A DNA stretch of 55,225 bases from Bacillota bacterium. GTDB taxonomy: Bacteria > Bacillota > UBA4882 > UBA8346. Positions 42,216 through 50,321 of the stretch are shown piece after piece; the stretch's first letter is position 1; each line of letters begins with the position of its first letter. Position numbers and translations under genes: made by a program. The stretch is taken from NCBI GenBank assembly GCA_023415835.1, contig JAEZJK010000082.1, positions 1 to 55,225 of the forward strand, read 5' to 3'. The notes below the pieces were generated by a model, which was not told the origin of the DNA, did not search any database, and worked only from the letters and a program-made list of their open reading frames with translations.

Positions 42216-42310
42216 CCAAGTTGCATTCAATTATAGTGCAACTTTTGTGTGGAACGCAGCAATGCTACGGAGAGAACACAATCTATAGTTGCACTTTGAA
42301 TGCAACTTGG
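42216..42310. repeat. 95-bp fold-back element, copy 2, inside spoIIIA
   Basis: The reverse complement of the element at 30136-30230 with a single base difference. It starts 2 bp after the spoIIIAE stop codon and ends 16 bp before the spoIIIAF start. Confidence 0.92.
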
Positions 42311-42312
42311 TA

Positions 42313-43458
42313 TTAAACTTTGATGTTAGCGGCTCCTACAATAATCGCCAGGGCAATGTAAAACATTAAACCAACTACTGTAACCGCTCCGAATAAATGA
42401 AAAAAGGAATCCCCTATGGTCTGTAAAGCATCGGAAAGCCGGTTGTTCCCAAGTGGTTGGGTAACAGCTCCGGTCATTTGAAAAATTACCGCGATCGCTA
42501 AAATTTTAAGCAAAGGGAAAACCGTGATTAAAGTGATGAGGCCCAGACCGTATACACCTAAACCGCTTTTTAAAACCCCCGCGCATCCTGCGGCCATTTC
42601 CATCGTATCGGAGATTGCACCTCCCACCACCGGTACAAAAGCTGATGTAAAATATTTGGCGGTACGTAACGAAAGGCTATCGGCAACCGAAGCGGTAAAT
42701 CCCCGAATCGTAATCACTCCTATAAAAACCGCCATCATCACTCCAAGAATCCCAGTGGAGGTTAGTTTGAAAAATCGCGCCAATTTGTTAACTTGAAAAC
42801 TATCAACCAGATGGTTAACCATTCCTAAAATCCCGGCGAACATAAACAGCGGAAACACTAAGTTGGAGACTAACCCGCCTATAATGCCCACACTGGATAT
42901 TAACAGTGGATGAACAATAGCCGTAGTGGCGACGCCTCCTCCTGCAGCCACGATACTAAATAAAATTGGGGTGATCGCATACATGAAGCTGGTCATTTCA
43001 TGAATTGCCCCTTGGGCTATGGTGAAAGTAATCCGAAAACAATTCAAGACAATCCCCATCACCACCAAAAAACATAAGCTAAAAGCCAATCTGCTAATAT
43101 TATCCTCTTCAAAAGCATGTTTGATATTTTCCAAAATAGCTAAGGCCATTGCTAATAATATCAGCTCTCCCATCAACTTATAGTTAAAGAGGATTTCCCT
43201 AAAGAAGAATTTAATGATTCCCTTGCCAATCTTAGCCAAATCCCATTCTGGCCCGGATACGCCCCATGACTTTAGATCCAAACGCGGCAAATAGCGTTGG
43301 ATGTCTTCATCCATAGTATTTATAAAAGCTTTAAGATCGCTTAGGTCAACCGCATCGGCCACCTCTGCCGGTAAGCCCGACACTGCCCGGGCAGACTCGG
43401 CTTCACCAAAAAATATAATCAAAATTAAAGCAAGTGTTAAAGTTAAAATCCGTTTCAT
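42313..43458 (-). CDS. spoIIIAE: stage III sporulation protein AE
   Basis: 381-residue polytopic membrane protein, the transporter-like core of the SpoIIIA complex. An N-terminal signal peptide (ILTLTLALILIIFFGEAESARA) is followed by an extracytoplasmic segment and about six or seven hydrophobic helices; VVGGAISDTMEMAAGC and TAIVHPLLISSVGI are conserved. ATG 43458 is preferred over the adjacent TTG 43461. A 142-bp spacer separates it from spoIIIAD. Confidence 0.93.
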   Translation of the reverse strand: MKRILTLTLALILIIFFGEAESARAVSGLPAEVADAVDLSDLKAFINTMDEDIQRYLPRLDLKSWGVSGPEWDLAKIGKGIIKFFFREILFNYKLMGELILLAMALAILENIKHAFEEDNISRLAFSLCFLVVMGIVLNCFRITFTIAQGAIHEMTSFMYAITPILFSIVAAGGGVATTAIVHPLLISSVGIIGGLVSNLVFPLFMFAGILGMVNHLVDSFQVNKLARFFKLTSTGILGVMMAVFIGVITIRGFTASVADSLSLRTAKYFTSAFVPVVGGAISDTMEMAAGCAGVLKSGLGVYGLGLITLITVFPLLKILAIAVIFQMTGAVTQPLGNNRLSDALQTIGDSFFHLFGAVTVVGLMFYIALAIIVGAANIKV

Positions 43459-43600
43459 CAATTACCCCGTTCTTATAGGCATAAGTTAAAAGCCGAAAGT
43501 CAAAGCCTTGGATTTGAAATCCTATACCTATGAACTTTAGCCTGAAACTTTGAAGTAACTTATACATTAAACTTGAACTTTTGAACTTTAAACTTTCCAA
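43459..43600. other. AT-rich spacer inside spoIIIA (AD-AE)
   Basis: 142 bp, unusual for this operon. It contains TATAGGCATAAGTT near 43475, shared with the decayed repeat at 40466-40555, and reiterated GAACTTT/AAACTTT words near 43540-43590. No coding sequence or terminator. Confidence 0.45.
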
Positions 43601-43984
43601 TCAAAGATTCCGGATAATCATTTCCAATAAACCTATCATAATCGGAACACCTAAACTAAGAATAAATATTTTTCCGGCTAATTCAATCTTAGCCGCCATA
43701 CTATTCTCGCCGGCGTCTTTACAAATTTGAGCGCCGAATCCTGCTAGATAGGCGATTCCCACTATTTTAACGACTAATTTTAAATAATTGGAATTAATTT
43801 GGGCCCTGGACGCTAAAGACTCAAAGACCGTTAAAATTTGAGTAATATTCTTAATTAACCCGATCAAAATCAAGGCGGACGCCGCTATTGAAAGTAGGAT
43901 CGCCATTTCCGGGCGATCTTTGCGGACTACTATTAGCAGCACGGTCACCATCAAACCAAAACCCAATACCGCAAAGAAGGACAC
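43601..43984 (-). CDS. spoIIIAD: stage III sporulation protein AD
   Basis: 127-residue membrane protein with about four helices: VSFFAVLGFGLMVTVLLIVV, AILLSIAASALILIGLI, YLKLVVKIVGIAYLAGFGAQ and FILSLGVPIMIGLLEMII. Conserved ICKDAGENSMAAKIELAGK lies between the last two. I prefer GTG 43984 (GGGGGG 6 bases upstream); an in-frame ATG at 43999 has no site. Confidence 0.92.
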   Translation of the reverse strand: MSFFAVLGFGLMVTVLLIVVRKDRPEMAILLSIAASALILIGLIKNITQILTVFESLASRAQINSNYLKLVVKIVGIAYLAGFGAQICKDAGENSMAAKIELAGKIFILSLGVPIMIGLLEMIIRNL

Positions 43985-44014
43985 CCTTCCGCCCCCCATT
44001 GCTACTTTGAAATG

Positions 44015-44117
44015 TCGTGTTCGTGTGCGTAATCGTAATCGAAGAAAACAATGAAGTGAATAAATAATTAAAAACGATTTCGAGCCCGAACCAACCCCTT
44101 GCTGAGCACACGCACGA
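44015..44117. repeat. imperfect repeat family B, copy 1 (spoIIIAD-AC gap)
   Basis: About 103 bp. Starts TCGTGTTCGTGTGCGTAATC, continues TCGAAGAAAA and ends GCTGAGCACACGCACGA. The ends are imperfect inverted repeats. A diverged second copy lies at 44376-44474. Confidence 0.7.
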
Positions 44118-44131
44118 TATAAAGTAGACAG

Positions 44132-44326
44132 CTATAATCCGAAAACCGTTCGAACATCGGTAAATAGTTTTTGCACCAGTTGGATTACCATTAATAACAC
44201 AATAATCACCCCGGCCAGAGTCAGCATTTGCGCTTGTTCCTCTTTTCCAGCCTGTTTGAGGACCATATTTAACACCGAAACTAAAATACCGATTCCGGCA
44301 ATTTTGAAGATTAAATTAATATCCAT
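44132..44326 (-). CDS. spoIIIAC: stage III sporulation protein AC
   Basis: 64-residue protein with two membrane helices (IFKIAGIGILVSVLNMVL and LAGVIIVLLMVIQLV) joined by KQAGKEEQAQM, the family signature. ATG 44326 has GGGAG 7 bases upstream; TTG 44329 is in frame but less likely. Both neighbouring gaps are filled by copies of one repeat. Confidence 0.93.
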   Translation of the reverse strand: MDINLIFKIAGIGILVSVLNMVLKQAGKEEQAQMLTLAGVIIVLLMVIQLVQKLFTDVRTVFGL

Positions 44327-44375
44327 CAACTTTCTCCCTACCTCGAAAATGGGAACTCAAGTTCGAAATTTCCAT

Positions 44376-44474
44376 GCTCGTGCTCATATGCGTAATCATA
44401 CTCGAAGAAACGGCAATTTAGTTCAACAGGTAAAAAAAACCGACGGTTACGGACGCCGCTTCGCTGAGCACGAG
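44376..44474. repeat. imperfect repeat family B, copy 2 (spoIIIAC-AB gap)
   Basis: About 99 bp: GCTCGTGCTCATATGCGTAA, then TCGAAGAAACGGCAAT and an end GCTGAGCACGAG. It parallels 44015-44117 in order and spacing but has diverged. The rest of the gap to 44565 holds no gene. Confidence 0.7.
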
Positions 44475-44565
44475 AACCAGCCTTAAGGATTCACCCCTTT
44501 AGATCTTTAACATTCGTAAACACCTAGGAATCTGTGTCATCAACGTTATCTGTGTTTATCAGCTG

Positions 44566-45084
44566 TCATAGTAACAAACAGGCCAACATTGCCCCAGCAG
44601 CAAACCCGAAATAGCGGTATAGCCTTACCCGTTTCGCTTTATCCAAATCTGCATTTTCCAAATTCAATTCCAGGCCAACCCGGGCAGTCTCTATTCTTTT
44701 TATTTGATCCTCCCGATCGGTACTCCCTAAATAAGCTCCCATTTCTTTTAGAATCGTAATATCCTCTTTTAAAAGGGCTGCCATTCCCTTTTCATTTATA
44801 AAACCGTCCCAAAGATCTGTGATATTGAAATCGGAACCAAAACCGATATTTTGGGATATCTTTTTTAAAGGCACAGCTATTTGGGGATGATTAATCATCT
44901 GCGCAGCCCTATCGAAAACCTCCGCCAACAACCCGGAACGGTAACCAATCTCCGTTTTCAGGATATTTAATAATCTGATCAAAACCCGAAGCGAGCGGCT
45001 CCGTTCATTCAAACGCTCCGCCATCACAAATCCAGCCGTTGTAGTCGTTCCGATCACGATCATTGCCCCGATTAATTTCAGCAT
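44566..45084 (-). CDS. spoIIIAB: stage III sporulation protein AB
   Basis: 172-residue protein with an N-terminal membrane helix (LIGAMIVIGTTTTAGFVMAE), a helical GspF-like cytoplasmic domain (RVLIRLLNILKTEIGYRSGL, LAEVFDRAA), and a C-terminal membrane helix. ATG 45084 overlaps the end of spoIIIAA by 7 bases, as expected for coupled translation. Confidence 0.93.
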   Translation of the reverse strand: MLKLIGAMIVIGTTTTAGFVMAERLNERSRSLRVLIRLLNILKTEIGYRSGLLAEVFDRAAQMINHPQIAVPLKKISQNIGFGSDFNITDLWDGFINEKGMAALLKEDITILKEMGAYLGSTDREDQIKRIETARVGLELNLENADLDKAKRVRLYRYFGFAAGAMLACLLL

Positions 45085-46112
45085 CCCCTAGCCCCCGTCA
45101 ACCCGGCTGTCATCAGTTCCGGACCGCTAACCCCAGATTTAACACTTTCGACAGTACCTATCCCTGAACGATTGCTGACCATAACCAGCCTTTCCACAGC
45201 CCCAGCCTGGAGGAGCATTTTCAATCCCGGCCGAAGCATTGCTTCGGTTAAATTCCGGGCATGCGCCGTGGCAATAAAACTGACTCCGGCATTGATAATA
45301 TCTTCAATGACCCGAAAATCGCCTTCCCGGCCAACTTCATCAGTAGCGATTAAATGTGGATTCATCGCCCTTAATAACAAATAGGCCCCGTCCTGCTTCG
45401 AACAACCATCTAAAACATCAGTCCGCGGGCCGACATCCAGTTGTGGCATTCCTCGATAACTACCGGCGATCTCAGAACGCTCATCAACCAGCCCCACATG
45501 AATCCCGGGAATTCCCAAAATTGGTACTCCTGAACTCACTTCCCGGATGACCTCCCTTAACAAGGTGGTCTTTCCGGTTGCCGGAGCCCCGATGATCAGG
45601 GTTTTTAAAAAACGCCCGTCTTTCCATAAATAGGGTAGTACAGGCCGGGCGATCCCGGTTATGGAACGGGCGATTCGAAAATTGATACTGGAAATATTAC
45701 GAATGATCCTAATCGATTCGCCATCATAAAAAACCTGGCCGGTGATGCCAACCCGGTGCCCCCCCGGAAGAGCCAAATAACCTTGAGCCAAATCCTCCGC
45801 CAACGCATAAAAAGAACCGGTGGTCAAAGCATTCAGTGCTTTTCTTAAATCCTCCGCACCGATATACAAGGCCTCTTTTGGATCGGCTGTCAAATCCCCA
45901 TTTGAAGTAATCAAACTGTCATTTAAACCAAAATTCAATTCCAGCGGTTGGTTGACCCGAATCCGGATTTCTATCAACTTCGGTTGCAATTCTGGAGGCA
46001 CCTTGACTAACACTTGGCGCAAGTCCGAAGGAAAAAAACGGAGTACCTCACTCCAGTTTTGACTATCGGGTTTTTCATTTAAAAGCCGTGAGCCTGAATT
46101 TTGATTGTCCAT
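45078..46112 (-). CDS. spoIIIAA: stage III sporulation protein AA (ATPase)
   Basis: 344-residue AAA/GspE-like ATPase that powers the SpoIIIA channel. Walker A in GAPATGKTTLLREV, then GLVDERSEIAGSYRG, VGPRTDVLDGC and LIATDEVGREGDF as Walker B region; LEIRIRVNQPLEL at the N-terminus is conserved. ATG 46112 has no recognisable ribosome site and no sigma-E-type promoter is obvious before it, which is odd for the first gene of this operon. Confidence 0.94.
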   Translation of the reverse strand: MDNQNSGSRLLNEKPDSQNWSEVLRFFPSDLRQVLVKVPPELQPKLIEIRIRVNQPLELNFGLNDSLITSNGDLTADPKEALYIGAEDLRKALNALTTGSFYALAEDLAQGYLALPGGHRVGITGQVFYDGESIRIIRNISSINFRIARSITGIARPVLPYLWKDGRFLKTLIIGAPATGKTTLLREVIREVSSGVPILGIPGIHVGLVDERSEIAGSYRGMPQLDVGPRTDVLDGCSKQDGAYLLLRAMNPHLIATDEVGREGDFRVIEDIINAGVSFIATAHARNLTEAMLRPGLKMLLQAGAVERLVMVSNRSGIGTVESVKSGVSGPELMTAGLTGARGC

Positions 46113-46150
46113 GATTGTTTATTGTTAACTTTTTATTTGATTATTTTTAT

Positions 46151-46197
46151 CAAAAATAAAAAGCCCGTCCTTAGTTAATATCTATGGAGACGGGCTT
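46151..46197 (-). terminator. intrinsic terminator of the CD1247-type gene
   Basis: AAGCCCGTC (46161-46169) / GACGGGCTT (46189-46197), 9 bp, 19-base loop, TTTTTATTTTTG on the minus strand. It lies between this gene and spoIIIAA. Confidence 0.85.
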
Positions 46198-46226
46198 CTT
46201 TTTATGACAATTCTTGACCTTGATAT

Positions 46227-46661
46227 TTAGATTACATCGTTCCGGTTAACCGGAGCCGCTTCCTTGGCAACGCTGTTCCAAATTACTTTTCCGCATTCCG
46301 GGCAGACTACTTCATAGTCGCCTGCTTCATTTTGGAAATAGACACCTTGATTACAGAATGGGCAGTCCATTTCTACCATTTTATGATCTTGGCCGCTGGT
46401 AAAAGTGACTTCTTCACTTTCATTAGCTTCTTCGCCGTTATTATAAAAATATTTTTCCAAAGTACATAAATCTTCATCTATTGCTTCAATATAACCGGCA
46501 AACTCACCCTGGGAATCTTCCAAATCGCCCAAATCGTCCGCCACTCCATCACAAAAGTCAATTAAACTGTCCCAAAGCCGTTTCTGCTGTTCATCACCGT
46601 TAAAATTAATCCCTTCCAACACCCCTCGCATATAAGCGGCCTTTTTTCGTAACTCTTCCAT
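46227..46661 (-). CDS. CD1247 N-terminal domain protein with zinc ribbon
   Basis: 144-residue acidic protein of unknown function. A helical N-terminal domain (LRKKAAYMRGVLEGINF … FAGYIEAIDEDLCTLEKYF) is followed by a four-cysteine ribbon CPFCNQGVYF … CPECGKVIW. This gene is regularly found next to efp and spoIIIA in clostridia. ATG 46661 follows GGAGG. It has a terminator and so is separated from spoIIIAA. Confidence 0.8.
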   Translation of the reverse strand: MEELRKKAAYMRGVLEGINFNGDEQQKRLWDSLIDFCDGVADDLGDLEDSQGEFAGYIEAIDEDLCTLEKYFYNNGEEANESEEVTFTSGQDHKMVEMDCPFCNQGVYFQNEAGDYEVVCPECGKVIWNSVAKEAAPVNRNDVI

Positions 46662-46731
46662 TTCTACTCCTCCTTCACCGATAGTATTTCGGTTAATTGG
46701 ATCGCTTATTCCTTGGGTGAGGACCGAATGT

Positions 46732-46747
46732 TAAGCAAGGGGCATGA
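46732..46747. repeat. 16-bp word shared with 40466-40481
   Basis: TAAGCAAGGGGCATGA occurs exactly in both intergenic regions, here between efp and the CD1247-type gene. It is probably a fragment of the family seen at 47577-47720. Confidence 0.5.
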
Positions 46748-46775
46748 TGCGCGAGGCAAGATACGAGCGGTATGG

Positions 46776-46811
46776 AATAAAAAACGAACCGCCTCTATAA
46801 GGTAGTTCGTT
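46776..46811 (-). terminator. intrinsic terminator of efp
   Basis: AACGAAC (46783-46789) / GTTCGTT (46805-46811) with an inner CCT/AGG pairing; TTTTTTATT on the minus strand. About 90 bp past the efp stop. Confidence 0.8.
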
Positions 46812-46902
46812 AACTTTAATATACATCGTCAACCGTCACCCGGTTTTAAATTCTCTTCCCCGAACCAACAGCCAGTACTGGCTCCTGACAAACTGGCTCC
46901 TA

Positions 46903-47469
46903 TTACTTGTTCACTCTCTTTAAGTACTGATTAGTCCTGGTATCCACCTGGAGCATATCACCGGTTTCGACAAAGAACGGAACATTAACCACAGCGCCGG
47001 TCTCAAGGGTGGCCGGTTTCGTACCACCAGTGGCGGTATCCCCCTTAAAGTTGGGATCAGTCTCGGTGACCTCAAGTTCAACGGTGTTTGGAAGTTGCAC
47101 GCCGAGAATCTCGTTTTGGTACATTTGGATCTCAACAATCATATTTTCTTTTAAATATTTTGGAGCATCGCCTATCTTTGACGCCTCAAGAGTCAATTGC
47201 TCATAATTTTCCATGTCCATAAAGGTATAATCATCTTCACTCTTATACAAGTACTGCATTTCACGAAAATCAATCCGGGCCGGTTCCACTTTTTCGTTAG
47301 AATTAAAAGTCCGTTCCAAAGTTGTCCCGGTCCGAATGTTCTTCAACTTTGAACGGACAAACGCCGCGCCTTTTCCTGGTTTTACGTGCATAAAATCAAC
47401 TACTTGAAATAATTGCCCGTCAATCTCAACTGTCAGGCCTGTCTTAAAATCAGTTACTGAAATAGCCAT
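46903..47469 (-). CDS. efp: translation elongation factor P
   Basis: 188-residue factor that relieves ribosome stalling at polyproline. N-terminal KOW-like domain with the tip loop KPGKGAAFVR (Lys33, the position modified in other bacteria) and two OB domains, ending FVETGDMLQVDTRTNQYLKR. ATG 47469 follows GGAGG. It lies between the M24 peptidase and the CD1247-type gene as in most clostridia. Confidence 0.97.
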   Translation of the reverse strand: MAISVTDFKTGLTVEIDGQLFQVVDFMHVKPGKGAAFVRSKLKNIRTGTTLERTFNSNEKVEPARIDFREMQYLYKSEDDYTFMDMENYEQLTLEASKIGDAPKYLKENMIVEIQMYQNEILGVQLPNTVELEVTETDPNFKGDTATGGTKPATLETGAVVNVPFFVETGDMLQVDTRTNQYLKRVNK

Positions 47470-47576
47470 GTATTTTCCTCCTCACGGAACATCACTAGCA
47501 TTAATTGCCATATTAAAAGCCAAAAATATTCTACCATAAAGCTTGTCTCTTTGTCGAGTAGCTATCTTGATTTTTA

Positions 47577-47720
47577 GGTAAAAGGCTAATGGTATGAGGC
47601 ATGAGCCTTATGGCATTTCTCTATATGAAACTTTTAAGTTATCGGTTTGAATAATGAATCAAATTTAATTGCCACTCAAATTTTATCCTTACAGCCCATG
47701 CCTCAAACCATGCCTATACC
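47577..47720. repeat. inverted-repeat intergenic element, family C
   Basis: Left arm TGGTATGAGGCATGAGCC (47590-47607) and right arm, read in reverse complement, TGGTTTGAGGCATGGGCT (47710-47693) match at 15 of 18 positions; weaker homology continues to GGTA at both ends. The right end contains the TAG stop of the M24 peptidase gene. Confidence 0.65.
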
Positions 47721-48784
47721 TCTAGCAATTCTTCCTTTGGCGCCCCGGTCAAATTCCGGATGCCGTCTTCCTCCACTACCACTAAGTCCTCAATCCTAAC
47801 CCCGCCCCATTGGGGAAGGTAAATCCCAGGCTCAACGGTTACCACCGCCCCTTTAGGGATTAGATTGGATTCAGTCGGCGATAACCTGGGATGTTCATGA
47901 ATATTTAAACCTACACTATGCCCTAACCCATGGCCGAAATTATCGCTATAACCAGCTTGGGAGATGACGTTCCTGGCCTTACTGTCAACTTCCCGGCCGA
48001 TTAAACCGGCTCTCAAATGGTTCAACGCTTCCAATTGGGCCTTGAGTACCAACTGGTAAATCCGGTGTTGTTCCGGATCGGCCTTCCCCAATACTACCGT
48101 CCGGGTTAGGTCAGCGTGATACCCTTGATAAACCGCTCCACCATCGATTAAAACAAACTCTCCGGGTTTTATTCCCTTATTGCTGGGCGCCGCATGAGGC
48201 AAAGCCGCCCTCTTTCCCGAGGCTACAATGGTTGGAAAAGCATTCCCATCAGCGCCGTTCAATCGCAGTTGGTAATCGAATTCTAAAGCTAGATCCCGTT
48301 CTATTACTCCCGGTATAATCCGGACAACCGTCTTCTCCCAAGCCAAATCGGTAATAGCCGCCGCTTTGGTAATTAGCCCGATTTCAATGTCGTCTTTGAC
48401 GACACGCAATGCTTCGACCAAATCAGTCACCGGCACCAGCGTGGAATTGGCAGCTATAATTTTTTTTAAATTTTGATACTCATCAAAGGTAAGGTTCCCA
48501 CCTTCAAAACCAATTCGTTTCCAATTCAGTTTTTGCAGCAGCTCCCCGATACTCGCCCACAATTGCGGACCTTGTTTGAAAATTTCAAAATCTTTACTTT
48601 CCGCGGCCGCCTGTTCCCAATAACGGAAGTCCGTCACCAAAAATGCTTCCTGAAGGCCTATGGCCAAAACCCCTGCCGAACCGGTAAAACCGCTTAGGTA
48701 ACGCCGGTTTTCCCGAGTAGAGATTAGGATACCGTCAATTCCCTCTTCTTGCAACCGAATTCTTAAGCTTTCCAACCGTGACAT
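47714..48784 (-). CDS. M24 family Xaa-Pro aminopeptidase
   Basis: 356-residue cytosolic peptidase removing N-terminal residues before proline. A creatinase-like N-terminal domain is followed by a pita-bread metallopeptidase domain with both metal aspartates in FVLIDGGAVYQGYHADLTRT, His in HGLGHSVGL, and Glu in VTVEPGIYLP and GVRIEDL. The ATG overlaps the aroQ stop by one base (TAATG). Its last codons and stop lie in a repeat element at the 3' end. Confidence 0.95.
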   Translation of the reverse strand: MSRLESLRIRLQEEGIDGILISTRENRRYLSGFTGSAGVLAIGLQEAFLVTDFRYWEQAAAESKDFEIFKQGPQLWASIGELLQKLNWKRIGFEGGNLTFDEYQNLKKIIAANSTLVPVTDLVEALRVVKDDIEIGLITKAAAITDLAWEKTVVRIIPGVIERDLALEFDYQLRLNGADGNAFPTIVASGKRAALPHAAPSNKGIKPGEFVLIDGGAVYQGYHADLTRTVVLGKADPEQHRIYQLVLKAQLEALNHLRAGLIGREVDSKARNVISQAGYSDNFGHGLGHSVGLNIHEHPRLSPTESNLIPKGAVVTVEPGIYLPQWGGVRIEDLVVVEEDGIRNLTGAPKEELLEV

Positions 48785-49227
48785 TACTTACGCACCTTCC
48801 TCAGCAACGGCTTGATTGCTCTCAATCCCAACAAATAACTGTCAAAACCGAACCCCATTATCTGCCCGGCTGCTATCGGGGCTATTACTGATTGATGCCG
48901 GAATTCTTCCCTTTGATGTACATTGCTAAGGTGTACTTCGACCACTGGTAGGCCCACTCCGGCCAACGCGTCCCGTAAGGCGTAACTATAATGGGTATAT
49001 GCCCCGGGGTTAATCAAAATCCCATCGGCCCAATCGGATTCTTCCTGAATCCGATCGATCAAATCACCTTCGGAATTACTTTGGAATATTTTCAGTTCGA
49101 TCTGTAATTCACCGGCTGCCGCTTCCAACATCCGGTTCAAGTCATCCAAAGACTTAGGACCGTAAATCTCCGGCTCTCTTTTGCCGAGCCAATTCAGGTT
49201 CGGCCCATGGAGCGTTAAAACCCTCAT
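48784..49227 (-). CDS. aroQ: 3-dehydroquinate dehydratase, type II
   Basis: 147-residue dodecameric enzyme, third step of the shikimate pathway. HGPNLNWLGKREPEIYG carries Arg17 and catalytic Tyr22; GILINPGAYTHYSYALRDAL and VEVHLSNVHQREEFRHQS complete the active site. Trp13 replaces the usual Leu in NLNLLG. ATG 49227 follows GGGGGGAG. Two bases separate it from aroB. Confidence 0.96.
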   Translation of the reverse strand: MRVLTLHGPNLNWLGKREPEIYGPKSLDDLNRMLEAAAGELQIELKIFQSNSEGDLIDRIQEESDWADGILINPGAYTHYSYALRDALAGVGLPVVEVHLSNVHQREEFRHQSVIAPIAAGQIMGFGFDSYLLGLRAIKPLLRKVRK

Positions 49228-49229
49228 CT

Positions 49230-50321
49230 TTATACTCCCCCCAATTCTAACAGAGTATCCTTGACCGTTCCCACCGGGATTTCGTCAGCGATCACCACTT
49301 GACCCAAGCGTTTGGGCATCACCCAACGAATTTTACCGTACTCCACTTTCTTATCCAGATAAAGTAAGGCAATAATTCCTTCGCTACTAATCCCCGGGAT
49401 TTTAACAGGTAGGTCAAGTTGGCCGAATAATGCGGCTAACATTTGATCCAGATCGGTTTCTTCCAATAAATTATTTCGCAATGCGATTTTAAGCGCGGCC
49501 AGAATGCCCAAAGCTACAGCCTCGCCATGTTTATAACAATGATAATTGGTAACGCTTTCAAGGGCGTGGCCAACGGTATGCCCAAAATTCAAAATTGCCC
49601 GTATCCCGGTTTCATGCTCATCTTCCTGAACGATCCGGGCTTTGATACGGCAAGATCCTTCCACCACTCCGGCCATTATCTCCGGATTACGCTCTCTGAT
49701 TGCCGGTAATTCTCCCATTAACATCTCAAAATATGCCGGATCGATAATTACCCCATGTTTAATCACTTCTACCATTCCCGAATTAAACTCGCGTTCCGGT
49801 AAAGTCCGGAAAGCCGCTACATCACTCAAAACCAAATCCGGTTGGTAGAAGGCGCCAATTAGGTTCTTACCCCTTGGGTGGTTAACCGCTGTTTTACCGC
49901 CGATACTCGAGTCAACCTGAGCCAAAAGTGTGGTCGGAACCTGAATGAACCGGACTCCCCTCATATAAGTAGCAGCCGCAAACCCTGTCAAATCGCCGAT
50001 GACCCCTCCACCCAGGGCAACTAATACTGATTTCCGGTCATATTTCCCATCCACCAGGCTATTATAGATCTGGCTCACCTGCTCCAGGGATTTATACTCT
50101 TCCCCATCCGGTACTAAAAAAGCTTCAGCCTGGTAACCGGATAGCCGCAGGCTTTCTAAGAAGGGATCTAAATACCACTTGGCAATGGTAGGATTAGTGA
50201 CCGCCAGGATCCGGCCTTTAATACCGTAATCCCTGAATAAACCGCCGCTACCGGCGATCAAACCATCCCCAATCAAGATCGGATAACTCCGCTCGCCTAA
50301 TTCTACCCTAACCTCTCGCAT
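49230..50321 (-). CDS. aroB: 3-dehydroquinate synthase
   Basis: 363-residue NAD- and metal-dependent enzyme, second step of the shikimate pathway. GGGVIGDLTGFAAATYMRG and VPTTLLAQVDSSIGGKTAVN are diagnostic; the metal ligands lie in VIKHGVI (Glu/Lys region) and LNFGHTVGHALE plus HGEAVALG. ATG 50321 overlaps aroK by 14 bases. Confidence 0.97.
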   Translation of the reverse strand: MREVRVELGERSYPILIGDGLIAGSGGLFRDYGIKGRILAVTNPTIAKWYLDPFLESLRLSGYQAEAFLVPDGEEYKSLEQVSQIYNSLVDGKYDRKSVLVALGGGVIGDLTGFAAATYMRGVRFIQVPTTLLAQVDSSIGGKTAVNHPRGKNLIGAFYQPDLVLSDVAAFRTLPEREFNSGMVEVIKHGVIIDPAYFEMLMGELPAIRERNPEIMAGVVEGSCRIKARIVQEDEHETGIRAILNFGHTVGHALESVTNYHCYKHGEAVALGILAALKIALRNNLLEETDLDQMLAALFGQLDLPVKIPGISSEGIIALLYLDKKVEYGKIRWVMPKRLGQVVIADEIPVGTVKDTLLELGGV

